A DNA stretch of 64,000 nucleotides from Sthenelais limicola. Taxonomy: Eukaryota; Annelida; Polychaeta; Phyllodocida; Sigalionidae. Both the position numbers and the translations under genes were made by a program. How positions within the stretch are numbered: the stretch's first letter is position 1; every line of letters begins with the position of its first letter. This document shows, piece by piece, positions 49,642-61,385 of this stretch. The stretch is from contig OW804095.1 in the NCBI GenBank assembly GCA_942159475.1, forward strand, positions 58,804,773-58,868,772, read 5' to 3'. The notes beneath the pieces were generated by a model. That model saw nothing but the letters and a program-made list of their open reading frames with translations. It searched no databases and was not told the DNA's origin.

Positions 49642-50499
49642 AGCCCCGAATACACAGTCACGATTTGGGAATCAGACACTATTTCAGGATCTACGATTAA
49701 TCGTGGGTGCTTATTTGCCTGAAATCGTGCCTATTTTTAGACCTACACATGCACGATATGGTGAAAAAAGTGAAATCGTGGGTAAGTTGGCAGTCAAGAT
49801 TTGATCTGCGATTCTGAAATATAGAGGTGAGAAAATTGTTTTAAAAAACGACCCTAGAAGCCAACAAGAAATTATTAAACTGTAAAAATAAAATAAAATA
49901 TAACATTACTCATTTTTCTGTGACACATCACCTATTTTTTGGTGTGTTTTTTTCTTTTTTTAATTGTTGAATAAAATAAAATATGAGAAGAATGAGACCT
50001 AATGTCGACATGTGTAGAGGCGAAACTCTGCATTATAAAAGTGAAAGAATTATGTTGATACTCCAAAAATTAGGGAAGTTATAGCAGTTGAAAGTAAAAT
50101 TATTAATAATTAAATTCTTTTATATTGCCAGATCGCAGATGGACCAACGATTTTCGAATAAATCCGAAAATCGTAAAAGCACCTACGATTTGTCGTAGAC
50201 CTCATTATAGAAGTCTATGATAAATCGCAGCACCATCTACACATGGACGATTAATCGTAGAAGCAGCGGCGATTTGATTTGAAATCGCAGAAGACCCTTT
50301 TTTCCCCCTACGATGAATCATACATCCAAATCGGCGCTGAATTGGCGCTAAATCGGCCCTGAAATCGTGCATGTGTAGGAGTTTTGGCACGATTTGGGAC
50401 CTGCGATCTGATGTGCGATCTCAAATGGACAATTTGAAATCGTACGACGGATCGTGGATGCCAAATCGGCCCTCAAATCGTGACTGTGTATTCGGGGCT
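49642..50499. mobile_element. Complete PIF/Harbinger-like MITE, 858 bp
   Basis: Perfect terminal inverted repeats begin AGCCCCGAATACACAGTCAC and continue for 25 bp. The flanking trinucleotide TTA (49639-49641 and 50500-50502) is the target duplication typical of PIF/Harbinger. Motifs of the form AAATCG and CGATTT are densely repeated in both ends. There is no transposase. A truncated relative lies at 8161-8610, also next to a TAA/TTA-type site. Confidence 0.85.
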
Positions 50500-50502
50500 T
50501 TA

Positions 50503-53300
50503 GCAAGCCCATCAAGTATGCCAGTGAAGTTAAATGATAAGACGATGCATAGTACATTAAGATGTATGGGAGGTCCAACTTCTGAATCGCCTACTTCAGG
50601 GTGTCTGTCCACAATAGTTATGTATATACGGGCTCTGATGTCTACATATCAAAAACACGTAAGCTTATAAATATTCTTACACCTGATTTGGGGGAAATCG
50701 CTTTTAACCACATTTTTCTCTGAACAAATACCATACTCATGAGACATTAACAGATGCACGCTAAGTAATGTTCCAGATCTAAAATAAAGATGAAAGGCCT
50801 GTGTTCCTTTATCTTTATTCCTTTGTATATAGGAATGCTTCTTCTCAACCTCTGCCAAGACAACTTTTCCCATAGTATCACAGCTCGCCAATCCTAGTGT
50901 ATAGATCACGCCCTCGCCCTCCGTGCAGACGAAGTCACATTCGAACTGTGACTAATCACCGTGTTCACATCTGTTGCATTCAGCCCTTTTTGGAGACAAA
51001 CATGGTCCCCTCCTTCAAAATGTATGGGACGCGACTGACTGATTAACAAATACGTTCTGGCATTGACGTCACATTTTGCGTGGTCACCAGTGCCAGCGTT
51101 TGCTGATGGCATAGCTTGAAAATGATCAATACTTGAGGCTTGTATTTCTGTCCCCTCCATACAGTCTCTGGCTTGTTGACAAACCGCCTACGCAGATCTG
51201 TCTAAGTGTTGGTGGGAACCCATAATACTTGTGTAAGGATGCTTATTTAGTTTGTTCCTTACGAATACCTGAGCTTTTGACACTTCCCTAATGCATGCAT
51301 TGCTATACACTTCTATCAGCTCACCAATCATAATTGCGTCATATCATTATAGAAGTGACAAAATGTATTCCTCCCTTCCACAATATCGACCCGTTTGCCC
51401 ACTATGTTGTAGACCAAGTTTACCCACTAAGTTTTACCTATCACTGTTTTTACAGGGGATCTGGTCTTATATCTTTAATAATCAGCAGGCTGGGAAAGCA
51501 GGATCCTTGCCACACATGTATATATAAGAAACATTGGAAGCAGAGATGCACCTAAAATGAAACAAGTTGCTCTTTCTGAAATGCCTCATCTGGGCTAAAA
51601 ACTACTGACCACATTCCAACTCAGATATAATGAATACATTCAATAATTTGATGCAGTTTCAGCGGCATCTTCCTCTTGGTTGTTTTGAAGATCCATATTG
51701 ATTAATCGCATGGATTCAGTCAATAAAGTTGTAAAAATATATAAAACACACCACAATTTATGTGGCCATGAATAATAATGGCTCTTGATGCATAATAATC
51801 ACAATTTAACCCCAGCCTGGAGCAATTCTGGGATGAATGGCCAGCAAATATGATTTATCATTCTCTCATGTTATACGCTGCTTGCCTCCGTGCAAAGGGA
51901 CCTGTTGCTTCTTTAAGTGGCCCTTTCTTATATACCACATACCGCCGCTCATGCGGCAGCAGCACCCATATGCTTTCTCCCCCCGCCATCGATATATAAC
52001 AGCCCTCTTATTATGACTCTATAGCATGGGCTTTTCACCTAAAGATCAGTGGCTCCCAGTATCGCTATAATGGCACGCTCTAAATGCATTTCTCTCTTGA
52101 AGACCGGGCCCTGTTTTACACGGTGGTTTTCCTAGCGTAAGTAGTACATGGAAAGCTAGGTTCTACTATGGCGTCACAAGGAGGAGACGGGCGACCAGGC
52201 GGGCCCCGTCTGTTTCACTATGCAAGATTAAATGAATTCCCAACCTAGACTCGCACAGGTCTTTTATTCTTTGAACTGTGCTTGATCTGTAGAAGTTTCC
52301 TTTACCCTGTACGTATGCCATTTGAGTGTACGTTAATGAAACCATCTTAAACATTCTGAATATGAATGACATCTTCTATTAATATAATTAACACCTACTG
52401 CCGTATCGCTAGAAACTACTATTTATTATGTCTACATCACTATAATATGGCAAATTGATATATCAGTTGATATATCAGCCATTGCACATATTTGCTTTTC
52501 TTCAGAGGTTTCAAAACAAAATCAAGAGAGATTGTATACGGTAGGTTATAATATACGACGAATTAACCAATTTTGAGGATCGAAGATTGAGTGTTACTAG
52601 GGGATGGTCTGGTATTATTGAAGATAGATTGTTATCATCTGAATTAACTGAAACATTATAAATTTAATTTGATAGTAATTTGTGATATAATTCTTTGTAC
52701 GTTTCAATAAATGGATAAGATCTCAACTGCTCCCTACCATAACATTTGTCACTTGTAGATCGCCACATCTCTCGGTTAATTTCATAGGCATTTTTGTATT
52801 ATACACCTCAGGCAATGCTGCATTGGTGCCGCTGAATTTGCATTTAAATCAAAAGAATTTGCTGTATTTCCTTAAGTCACCCCACATTTGACTAAGGTTC
52901 AAGGGCCATAACAAGACCAATTTAACGAGTATGGGGGCGTCAAGATTAGTGCCGACCTATATCGGTGATTGCAGCCGCCGGTCACCTCTCCTCCACCACC
53001 AACTCACGGATTGCCCCAAGTCTACGCATGGTGCGTGAGGAGTGGTTCACGTCACCACGAGTGCAACACCCTCCCTCTTCCCTCCCAACTACCCTACCCA
53101 CCATCCTTCTATTACACATGTTCCACACAGCACAAGCAAGCACTTTGCCCCCAATAGCATCAGAGTTCAGAGCCTCTAGGAGAACCACCACCAAACACCA
53201 CTCTTTCCACTACTACCACCACAGGCACCACTCTTCGAGCGCGGCCACTTGGTCGCCGGGTTTTACATAACGTTGTGTCCATACCGTTGGAACGTAATTC
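50503..53300. other. Non-coding region, no gene seen
   Basis: No coding sequence with recognisable similarity. Open frames stay below 105 codons. Two TGATATATCAG-like palindromes lie near 52455-52480. Confidence 0.5.
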
Positions 53301-53670
53301 AACCTCCATGTGTGCAGACCATCAGGGTGGTTAAAAGCAGTCTTGAAAGTTCTGCACGCTTTCTAGTATGCAGCATCTGTGATATCATTCTGGATCCCTT
53401 CAAGCAAGTGAACTGTGAAACCCTTCTTTAAATCATATCTTTTGTCCGTATATGCATATAGATATATAAAAAGAAATAAAGGATTTATGCATTGAAGGGA
53501 GGAATTCTCTTTCAAGCCACAGAACTTGGATATCACACAAAGGAACTGTCAGTATGCCACTCCCGCCTGCAGCAGATCTAAAGGACATTTTACAGCAGAA
53601 ATGGAAGTGTTTGTCGCAATGCTTGGATACGGCTACAAGGAACACTATCTGCACACTGACTGGATTAAGT
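53300..53670 (+). pseudogene. Possible RING-like cysteine motif fragment
   Basis: A short frame at about 53330-53431 reads SSLESSARFLVCSICDIILD, then PFKQVNCETLL before a stop. One base further on, another frame reads HIFCP. The C-x2-C ... DP ... C ... H-x2-C order resembles the first part of a RING finger. A following stretch to 53667 keeps an open frame (LKDILQQKWKCLSQCLDTAT) that ends at a GTAAGT. This could be the remains of a gene or transposon protein, or chance. Confidence 0.25.
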
Positions 53671-56600
53671 AAGTTTCCCCTTTTTAAAAAGAAAAGAAAA
53701 CCCAACAAATTCTGCCTTTATTAAATTCCATTCAGCCTTCATTACTGCAACTGGTGATTAAAGATGCTGCTTCCTGTTCAGAGTTAGTTTTTTCTGAAAA
53801 CTACCGATCCCGTTTAATGTCCCAAGTAATTAGCCAACAAAGCATCATTGTGAGACTAAACAGCTGGATGGAAATTTAACTTCATTTTATTCCTTTACGG
53901 AAAATGCATTCTAATAATGTTCGTTCCCGTTGCGTTTTTATTTGATTAAACAGGCTAGAGTAGTGTTTTATATTCTCGACTATTGGGAAGTAAATTTATA
54001 CCAAAAGATCAATATGCAGAACGTTCATAATGATTTAGAAACGTTTGCTGAAAAGATGTATAGCAGCTAGAATGCCGTGTTCCATTCATTCGGTCGTGAT
54101 AGACTGGTTTGAATCGAAGCAAATTCTATAGGTGCATTGTTCGGTGCTGCCTCTCATTTATAAACCCATGCTCTGTTCCTTGTTTTTGCCATTGACACGA
54201 ACATTGTTCCTTTTCCCCCATCAGGTTGTACTGTTAGCTATATATTTACTCACTTTTCATACGTGGTCGGGAATTGATGGACAGTAAATTTCTAAAGAAG
54301 GACAATGACACGATTATATATTGAAGAAAGCGGCAACTATCCTTTTAGAAATAATGCAAAACATGAACCAAGTGTATTATCTATGTTGGAAAATCAACAT
54401 TATAAATCGCTCTTGAATAGTATTGCAGCTCTCGATTCGACATTATTTTGCTGACTGATTCGGTCAATAACTCTCTGCATTTGTTCGGTGATAGGCTCAT
54501 TTTCTCATATCGTCAAATACACAATTAAGCCAAGAAAATCTGCCATCGAAATGGGATCCAAATGGTTGTCTCGGTTATCTTTCATCCAGTGGCCTCCAGA
54601 TCGATAGCAGCAATCGCGTCCAATGCGCCTCTTATCCTATTGGCGCTGTTCAATATGGCAGACGACTCGCGCACATGGTGCACGCATCAAAACGTGCAAT
54701 ATTTTGTTTTATAATTTGGGGAAAATACACGTTTATATGTGTGCCTCATTTTAATCTATAATTCAAGCTATAATAAAATGTATGATCTACTCATTATATT
54801 CAGTTATAACTTTTATATTCAGTTATAACTACAATTATAATATTATGTTAGACCAGCATAGACTATACTATACCCTCCAATCCTTATTATATATATATAA
54901 ATATATATATATATATAAGTGTAATCTGCTATTGGTTCTGAGAAGTGATGTTCCATTTACCTTTGGATAATTTATTATTCATTTATTCCACGGGGCTTCC
55001 CTCATTAATCGAACACTGCATTCCATTTCGTTTATCGGTGTATTCTGGATATTTATTCATTCTGTTGCTATATTTAGACTTCCATTTTGTTTGGGGCGAT
55101 TTCAGAAATAGCATCCATATTGAGCGCGTACTCGCTTCCGAATTCAGGTGCCCTCGGGACTATATATAAGACTGAGTGTATGCTGATAGCTTGATCCCTG
55201 AGGTTTAAATGAATGGGCCACACTCGAATTGTTTGTTAGGTACCTGTTATGTAATACATCTGCCATGTTATTGCCACACAGTGTTATTCAATGTTAATGT
55301 GAGATTGTGTACCTTCACGATGATTACATTTTCCGTAAGTTAGTTTGTACACATAGACCTGGGTAAAACATGTACCACTGCCTAAATCTAAAAGACTCTG
55401 TTACGAAGTATTTCTTTCCATTATAATGTTGTGGTTGCCTTCGCAATGAAAAATATGACAGGAAGTAAAATATATTGTTGGCCAATGTTTATAGTGTTCG
55501 ACAATATAGTTAGACAATACACTCTGCCGTATGTTCATGAGTTGTCATATTCGCTAGACATCAGGCACTCACAGGTCTGCTTCTTGTTGTGAAATCAAAG
55601 TTAAAAGAAAGGAAACACCTTCAGCACTTAACTGCCTTGATAGCAAAGGGAGATAGAACTGCACCATGTTTCACACACTGAAACACGAGACAGAATGCAG
55701 GCACAGTCCTGTATCAGACCTAAACAAGAACGTGATAAAAACTCCTTAGTTTATCAAATAGCCGCCCTATCGAACAGACTCCCAGCAGAACAGCGAAACA
55801 AGATTCTATTTCATTTAATAGGAACCTAAAAGAAGAGATCCTCTCGGGCCAATTCAATGATGCCAATTAGCTAACTTCACACATCCTACCCCCACTCCCC
55901 CCTCGACACTTCAATGTACTTTCACTAAATATCCCCCATGTGAACTAACCTATTAACCGGACTTAAAGCAGACAGCAGGAAGAACGCCGAAAAGGCGATG
56001 CTGTGAATTTTCTTTCTGCTAAGAAAAATTTAAAAAAATTCCAGAGCAAGACATAGAGTGGTTCCTTATGAATATAAGGTATTAGTATCGAGGATCAATG
56101 TTAAGAAATGGTTGGCAAGCCTGTCGCCGAGGAAGACCTGGATAATCCAGATAATATAGCTATACAATAGATAAATTAGCCACGGAAGGATGCTTAATTT
56201 ATTCAGTAATTTTAGCCATGGCCCCACCACTGATATAATCCCCAAGAGAGGTCAAAAGGGAGGAGGGAATGGAAAAGTACCAATCAAGTTCATTGATGCT
56301 ATGAAGCTTTTTGGATATGAGGTATCGGCCACCTCTTACGAGGAAACTACCCATAAACTCATGTTTACACCCGTATCAAATGCCCATATTCTATTTGAGG
56401 AGTACTGTTAGGGGGTTTCAATGTGTATCCACAGAGTCATTTATGGCTCCGATATTCATTAACAGTACCGTACCGGAAATTTATGGAAGGAGATTTAATA
56501 CGGTGGGGCGCAGAGAGAGCACGAACTGGAAGACCTGTCTCCGGTCAGATGTTTGCAACATTTGTACTTACAACTTGGACAAATAAAAGAATATTTCAAA

Positions 56601-59600
56601 TCAAATCAAATTCCTTGGGAAGCATGTAATTTGTGGACAACATAGCTTTATGCTGTAAGATGAAATGGAAAGGGAAAGCTGATAGACCACGCAAGGAAGA
56701 TAATGTCACCTCCTCTACCGATGCTGCGGTATTACTGAGGAACTTTTGGAGTCAATTAACGTCCCTGTCTCATAGTATAAACAGTTTTTAAATTCTGCAT
56801 TAAAAATACGAGTATTTATCAGTAATTACCATTATTCATGTACACGTGGACGTGCTGTTTACTTAAAGGTTTGGTGTGGAAAGCATAATTATAATGTTTA
56901 CTTTTGTATTACAAAGTACAGTTTGGTATTGATAATCATTCATCCAAAATGTCTATTATTAATCGTATTAATTTGTAGGTAAATATTTAGAGTATCAATA
57001 CATGCCCCCTATACAATAAAAAAAATATCATTTGGTTTGAACTTTCATTTTGTATATATGTACACATATAGCCACTATAATAAACTGAATATAAAATGAG
57101 GACAAATGAGTGCTATGGTAAATACACGGATAAGGTAAATTTTGAATGTAAACCACACGATGATGCTTATGATTTTAGAATTAAGGAGTGAGCTTAATAT
57201 ATACGACATGTAATGTAATGTGTGTGTTAACTGTCTCCCCCGCCCTCCTTGATATTAGATTTTTATGATCCATGTGATGGGATATCGATGCAGGTGGTAG
57301 TTTAACATTAAGCGCTTGAGCTCCTTATAGAATTGGCCTAGAAAAGAGTGTTACCTATCCAACCAGATCAGCCACAGTGAAGCACCATTTAGCGCGCGAC
57401 TATCAATCGAATAGGAAACACCATTTTCTAGTACTTCCTCAAATTTGGCACTTTAACAGGACACTTTGATAGCAATGGATACTCCAGGTATTTACGTTTA
57501 ATAACCCATACTTTTATACCTTTCATTGATCCTCAAATAGACTTTCATTCATTGAAAGCCTGCATATTCAGCAGAATCCCCATGTAAAGTTCCTTCTCTT
57601 ACCTAACAACCAATATAATTATAGTAGTGCCACATGCCCTGATACCATTTTGAAACACTTTTGTTATGTTATGCGGGATGCGACGTGATCGTACTAATAA
57701 CTTGCCTTTAGTGCTTTTATGTATTACCCAGCGAAAATATAGCTAATCTTTAATCATATCGAAACGGGACCTTTGAAAGTCATCCAAGGTCGCCATTCTC
57801 AGGATAACGAAAAGATAAGACCATCAGCCTTTACAACAGATACATAACTATCTCTAGGTATCTCTAGGTATTCTCATTCAATGCCCCTCGTTTTAATTTT
57901 AAGTTGACATGATTACTTGTATTAGTATTGGTTGTTCATGAAGGAGATTAGAAAAAAATGTGTGTCTGAGAGATGGTGACATGATTGATTCATTCTATTG
58001 GATATGCATATACACTTAATAATTGAATATTAGCAGAGGTTGCCCTGAAGTTAAGGAGGTTGTGTGTGATTAGACACTGGGGGTCTCTACATATCCCATA
58101 CAGCTTCCAAACCTGAATAGAAGGGCATCTGAGGCGTCCGATACATTTATAGAACTACTTAAGGAGGATTGTCTCACTAATCTGTCGAGTTTAGATGTCT
58201 AGATATCTCTGCGCCCCTTTCCCCATTTTTTGTTACATAAACAACTATTGTTTTCTTGGCCAGGGCAGAGATGTATGACACATATTAGGCCCAAAACAAA
58301 GAGTGGGGTCACTTGTTTGATCCGGACGTTTTGGAATGCTTCAAACAGTCCATATTGCCTTCTTAGAGGAAGTGGTCCGAATTCTTCCATCCCTCTCACC
58401 TTGAGACCCACGTCTGGCTCTAATCCCTTAAATTTACGGAGTGATACATTTTGCTTTGTATTTATCTGTTTCGGTTCATCCAACATACCTTCTTTTCTTG
58501 CCTCCTCTCTCTCTATTGTCTTACCTCATTGCTCCCATAAAAGGGACAGTTTTCACCATTGTTAATTAGTTACCCGCCTAATAACACCAATTTAAGGCTA
58601 TACCATCATATACTTCACCTGTACCAGGAAAAAAGACAATCTTAAATCGTCATTACCGTCCCGCGTGTCGCTCTCTATCTCTTTCTCTCTCTCACTCTCT
58701 ATTTCTAATCTGCCGTGGTGTTGATTGTACATGGTCTATCAGATCAGATCAATACATGACAGTAGCAGGTAATCTAATCTGCCCCTGAAATCAATGATCT
58801 TCACACTATACTCATTGGTAGAAGTAAAGCAATACTGTGTTGGTGTCGGTTGCTCCGCATGTTTTGCACCGTGCAGTACTTGTCCTTTTTATTAAATTTG
58901 TACATTTATTAAATTGGTACATGGCTGGTACACGATCCTGTAATCAATAGCCTACCTGGACTCCGGCTGTGTGCTGCTGACACACCATTACATAACACCT
59001 ACATACTGTCTGATATACTGGTTTATGACTTTAATATGAGACTAACAATAAGTTATAATTAAGCATTTTGTTGGAATCACCTGACGTAGCTCACTCAAGG
59101 GATGACGACTCTAAAAATTCAAAAAGATATTCAAAAGGCAAGGCACATTCACGTTGTATTATGGCTGTATGACAGAACTCCAGAGCTGGAGTTCTCTGGT
59201 CGCGTCAATGTTTGATAACAATATGAAACATCACATTAACGAGTAACAGTGATGTTTACTGTTAACATTGCTTGTTATTACTGTTAACAGTTATAATAGT
59301 TTACTGTTATCAGTTGTCAGTTTGAAAGTTACAATCGCAGGTGTAGAGTCATTTTTGCCATGGTAACCCATGTTGTGGAATCTTCAGGAATCGCTGTAAT
59401 TATTGTCGTAGTCCTCCAATTTCAGAACTAATACGTTTTCCCTTATTATATAAATATCCTACCAACTAAAGTTCATCTAAATACAGTGTCAAAACTGATA
59501 TATACAACCAAAATCTGACAGTATGGCACCCATTTTGAAGCAGAAAATTCCTAGTATTCCATGATTTGTTATTAACCTCCAATCCTACTTACAGTGGATA

Positions 59601-59636
59601 CCCTGCGTAATTGGTCCCGTAAATGCCCCAAGCATT
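53671..59636. other. Non-coding region, no gene recognised
   Basis: Six kilobases of AT-rich DNA. A (TA)n-like stretch lies near 54885-54916 and a TCTC-rich stretch near 58670-58700. Frames at 56190-56411 (plus) and 58199-58486 (minus) are fairly free of low complexity but match nothing I recognise. An isolated exon of an unknown gene cannot be excluded. Confidence 0.5.
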
Positions 59637-60356
59637 ATGAGAATATTATTAATAAATGGCCCCCGACTCGCATGATGAGAAGGAGTGGGAGGGTGGGTCG
59701 AAGAAGACAGAGGTAAGAGGGGTTAGTAGTGAGGAGACGCTGGAGGAAGAGTGAGGGGGACGCGCTGAGGACTGCACGCGGGAGAAGAGGAGGGAAGGGG
59801 CTGGTAGGTGGCAGCAGGGGTTGGTTGTGTACCACTCCACCTGTCGTCACGTCTCTCAGGAGGATCACAATGCAACACAATCACTATATGTAATTGTGAC
59901 ATCATTATGAGTATCCCTCCCGATCGAGTGAACAGAGAGTGGTTGTGGGAAATTGAGTCTTTATTTACCTTTCTGTATGGCTGGTGTAGTTACATATGAA
60001 TTGGTAACAAAGCTCAATAATTAGGTTAATTACATATGGAGATAATTACAGGTGTAATTAATTAAGGAATGAATAATTACAGGAGTAATTAATTAAGAAT
60101 ATTATTAATAAAGGCCAAGAGCCATGTATTTATGGGTAGCGGTGGGACGGGAGAGAAATTAAAGTAGGTATAGTATGAGAGTAGAGGTAAGGAGCCGGGG
60201 GCGACACAGTTGTAAATGTCAAATGTATGGCTGGAAGTCAGGCATTGTACATAACTCGGTGACACCAGGAAGTCTCTGTGAGAGTGTTCTACCTGCACCC
60301 CTGGAACGGGCCAGAGCAAGAGTATGTTTAACATTTATAAGTAGGTTATTTACTAT

Positions 60357-61385
60357 TTAGCCAGTGCACTTGTCCGCGTGCATATGACCACGATGTGGCT
60401 GGCTAGAGGCTATGGCATCCACAAGCCTTGCGTTGGTTTTGGACTGGTCAGTGTGCATGTATACCTGGAATGCATCTGATGACCACCCCCCCAAGCGCTT
60501 GACTTCCGTTTCAGTGGCTCCTGCTTGGAATGCCGTTGTGGCTGCTGATTTTCTTAAACTATGGAGAGAGAGCGAGCCAGCCTCGATATTATTATTAACA
60601 AGGTGCGATTTCCAGTATTTCGCCACAAATGATGCAGGAACAGGCCTGTTCGATCCCTTGAAGGTGAACATTGGCTGGGTCTTCGACCTAGTTGGTTCCT
60701 GCTCTATCATCTTTGTTATCCGTCTCACTAGGCATAAGTCCTCATCCACTGCAGCATTAAGGGTGAGCGATCTCCGTTGGTATGTGCTCTGCATGTTCTT
60801 AGCTGCTTTAATGTTTATTGTAATATACCTTTCATGTAGGGTGATGTCGTTCCTTGTCAGGTGTCGATCTGGGTCAAACTTCTTCTGACTGGGTGGAACC
60901 ACTTCCGACTGTCGGAGGGCCCCATAATACATTAGCAGGACTGCTGTACCGACAACAAGCGAATCATACCCTGTTGGCAAACCTATCACCATCTGCCTTA
61001 TGAGCTGCACTGATATCGGTGACTTTGGCTTGGGGATATATTGCTTGTTCCGCGTGATCGCTTCCAGCATCCAGTTTACCCTTTGGTGGTCGAGGCTAGC
61101 TGTTGGGGCCTCACAGAGTCTCATGTAGGTCTTTAGGTGTGAGACGTGGTTGCGTACGGTCCTAGGTGACGGCATTTGGTTACTCAAGTATTGAATGTAG
61201 GCACAGATCTGATCGACTGATGGACTGTCGGGGTCGAACAGCATCTCACCTGCAAACTTTTTGTATGCCACCACTGCTGAGCGCCGATTAGCTATGGTCC
61301 CTTCTGCCCATGCCCGCTCCTGCGTGACTTCTGCCTGCTGTATGAGCGCCTGAAGCCGTGTTCCTGAAAGATAGGAGATTTTTAT
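60357..61385 (-). CDS. Tyrosine recombinase of the retrotransposon
   Basis: This is an intact frame of about 340 codons. Numbered from the GTG at 61274, the conserved catalytic residues are Arg121 in GALRQSEV, His238 and Arg241 in HSLRKSAAT, Trp264 in LGGWSSDAF and the nucleophile Tyr272 in FQVYMHT. The N-terminal core-binding part includes IANRRSAVVAYKKFAGEM. The enzyme would integrate the circular cDNA by site-specific recombination, in place of a DDE integrase. The open frame extends upstream to a stop at 61386-61388 and overlaps the end of the RT frame by about 98 nt, in the +1 frame relative to it. No ATG precedes the conserved N-terminal residues. Expression by frameshift or by splicing into the TATCTTTCAG-like acceptor ending at 61364 is possible. 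No internal stop is seen, so the element may be recent. Confidence 0.88.
   Translation of the reverse strand: MKISYLSGTRLQALIQQAEVTQERAWAEGTIANRRSAVVAYKKFAGEMLFDPDSPSVDQICAYIQYLSNQMPSPRTVRNHVSHLKTYMRLCEAPTASLDHQRVNWMLEAITRNKQYIPKPKSPISVQLIRQMVIGLPTGYDSLVVGTAVLLMYYGALRQSEVVPPSQKKFDPDRHLTRNDITLHERYITINIKAAKNMQSTYQRRSLTLNAAVDEDLCLVRRITKMIEQEPTRSKTQPMFTFKGSNRPVPASFVAKYWKSHLVNNNIEAGSLSLHSLRKSAATTAFQAGATETEVKRLGGWSSDAFQVYMHTDQSKTNARLVDAIASSQPHRGHMHADKCTG

Noticed and set aside
58199..58486. 95-codon minus-strand frame with normal composition
   Set aside because: No domain, no start context or splice partners recognised. It is kept only as unassigned open sequence.
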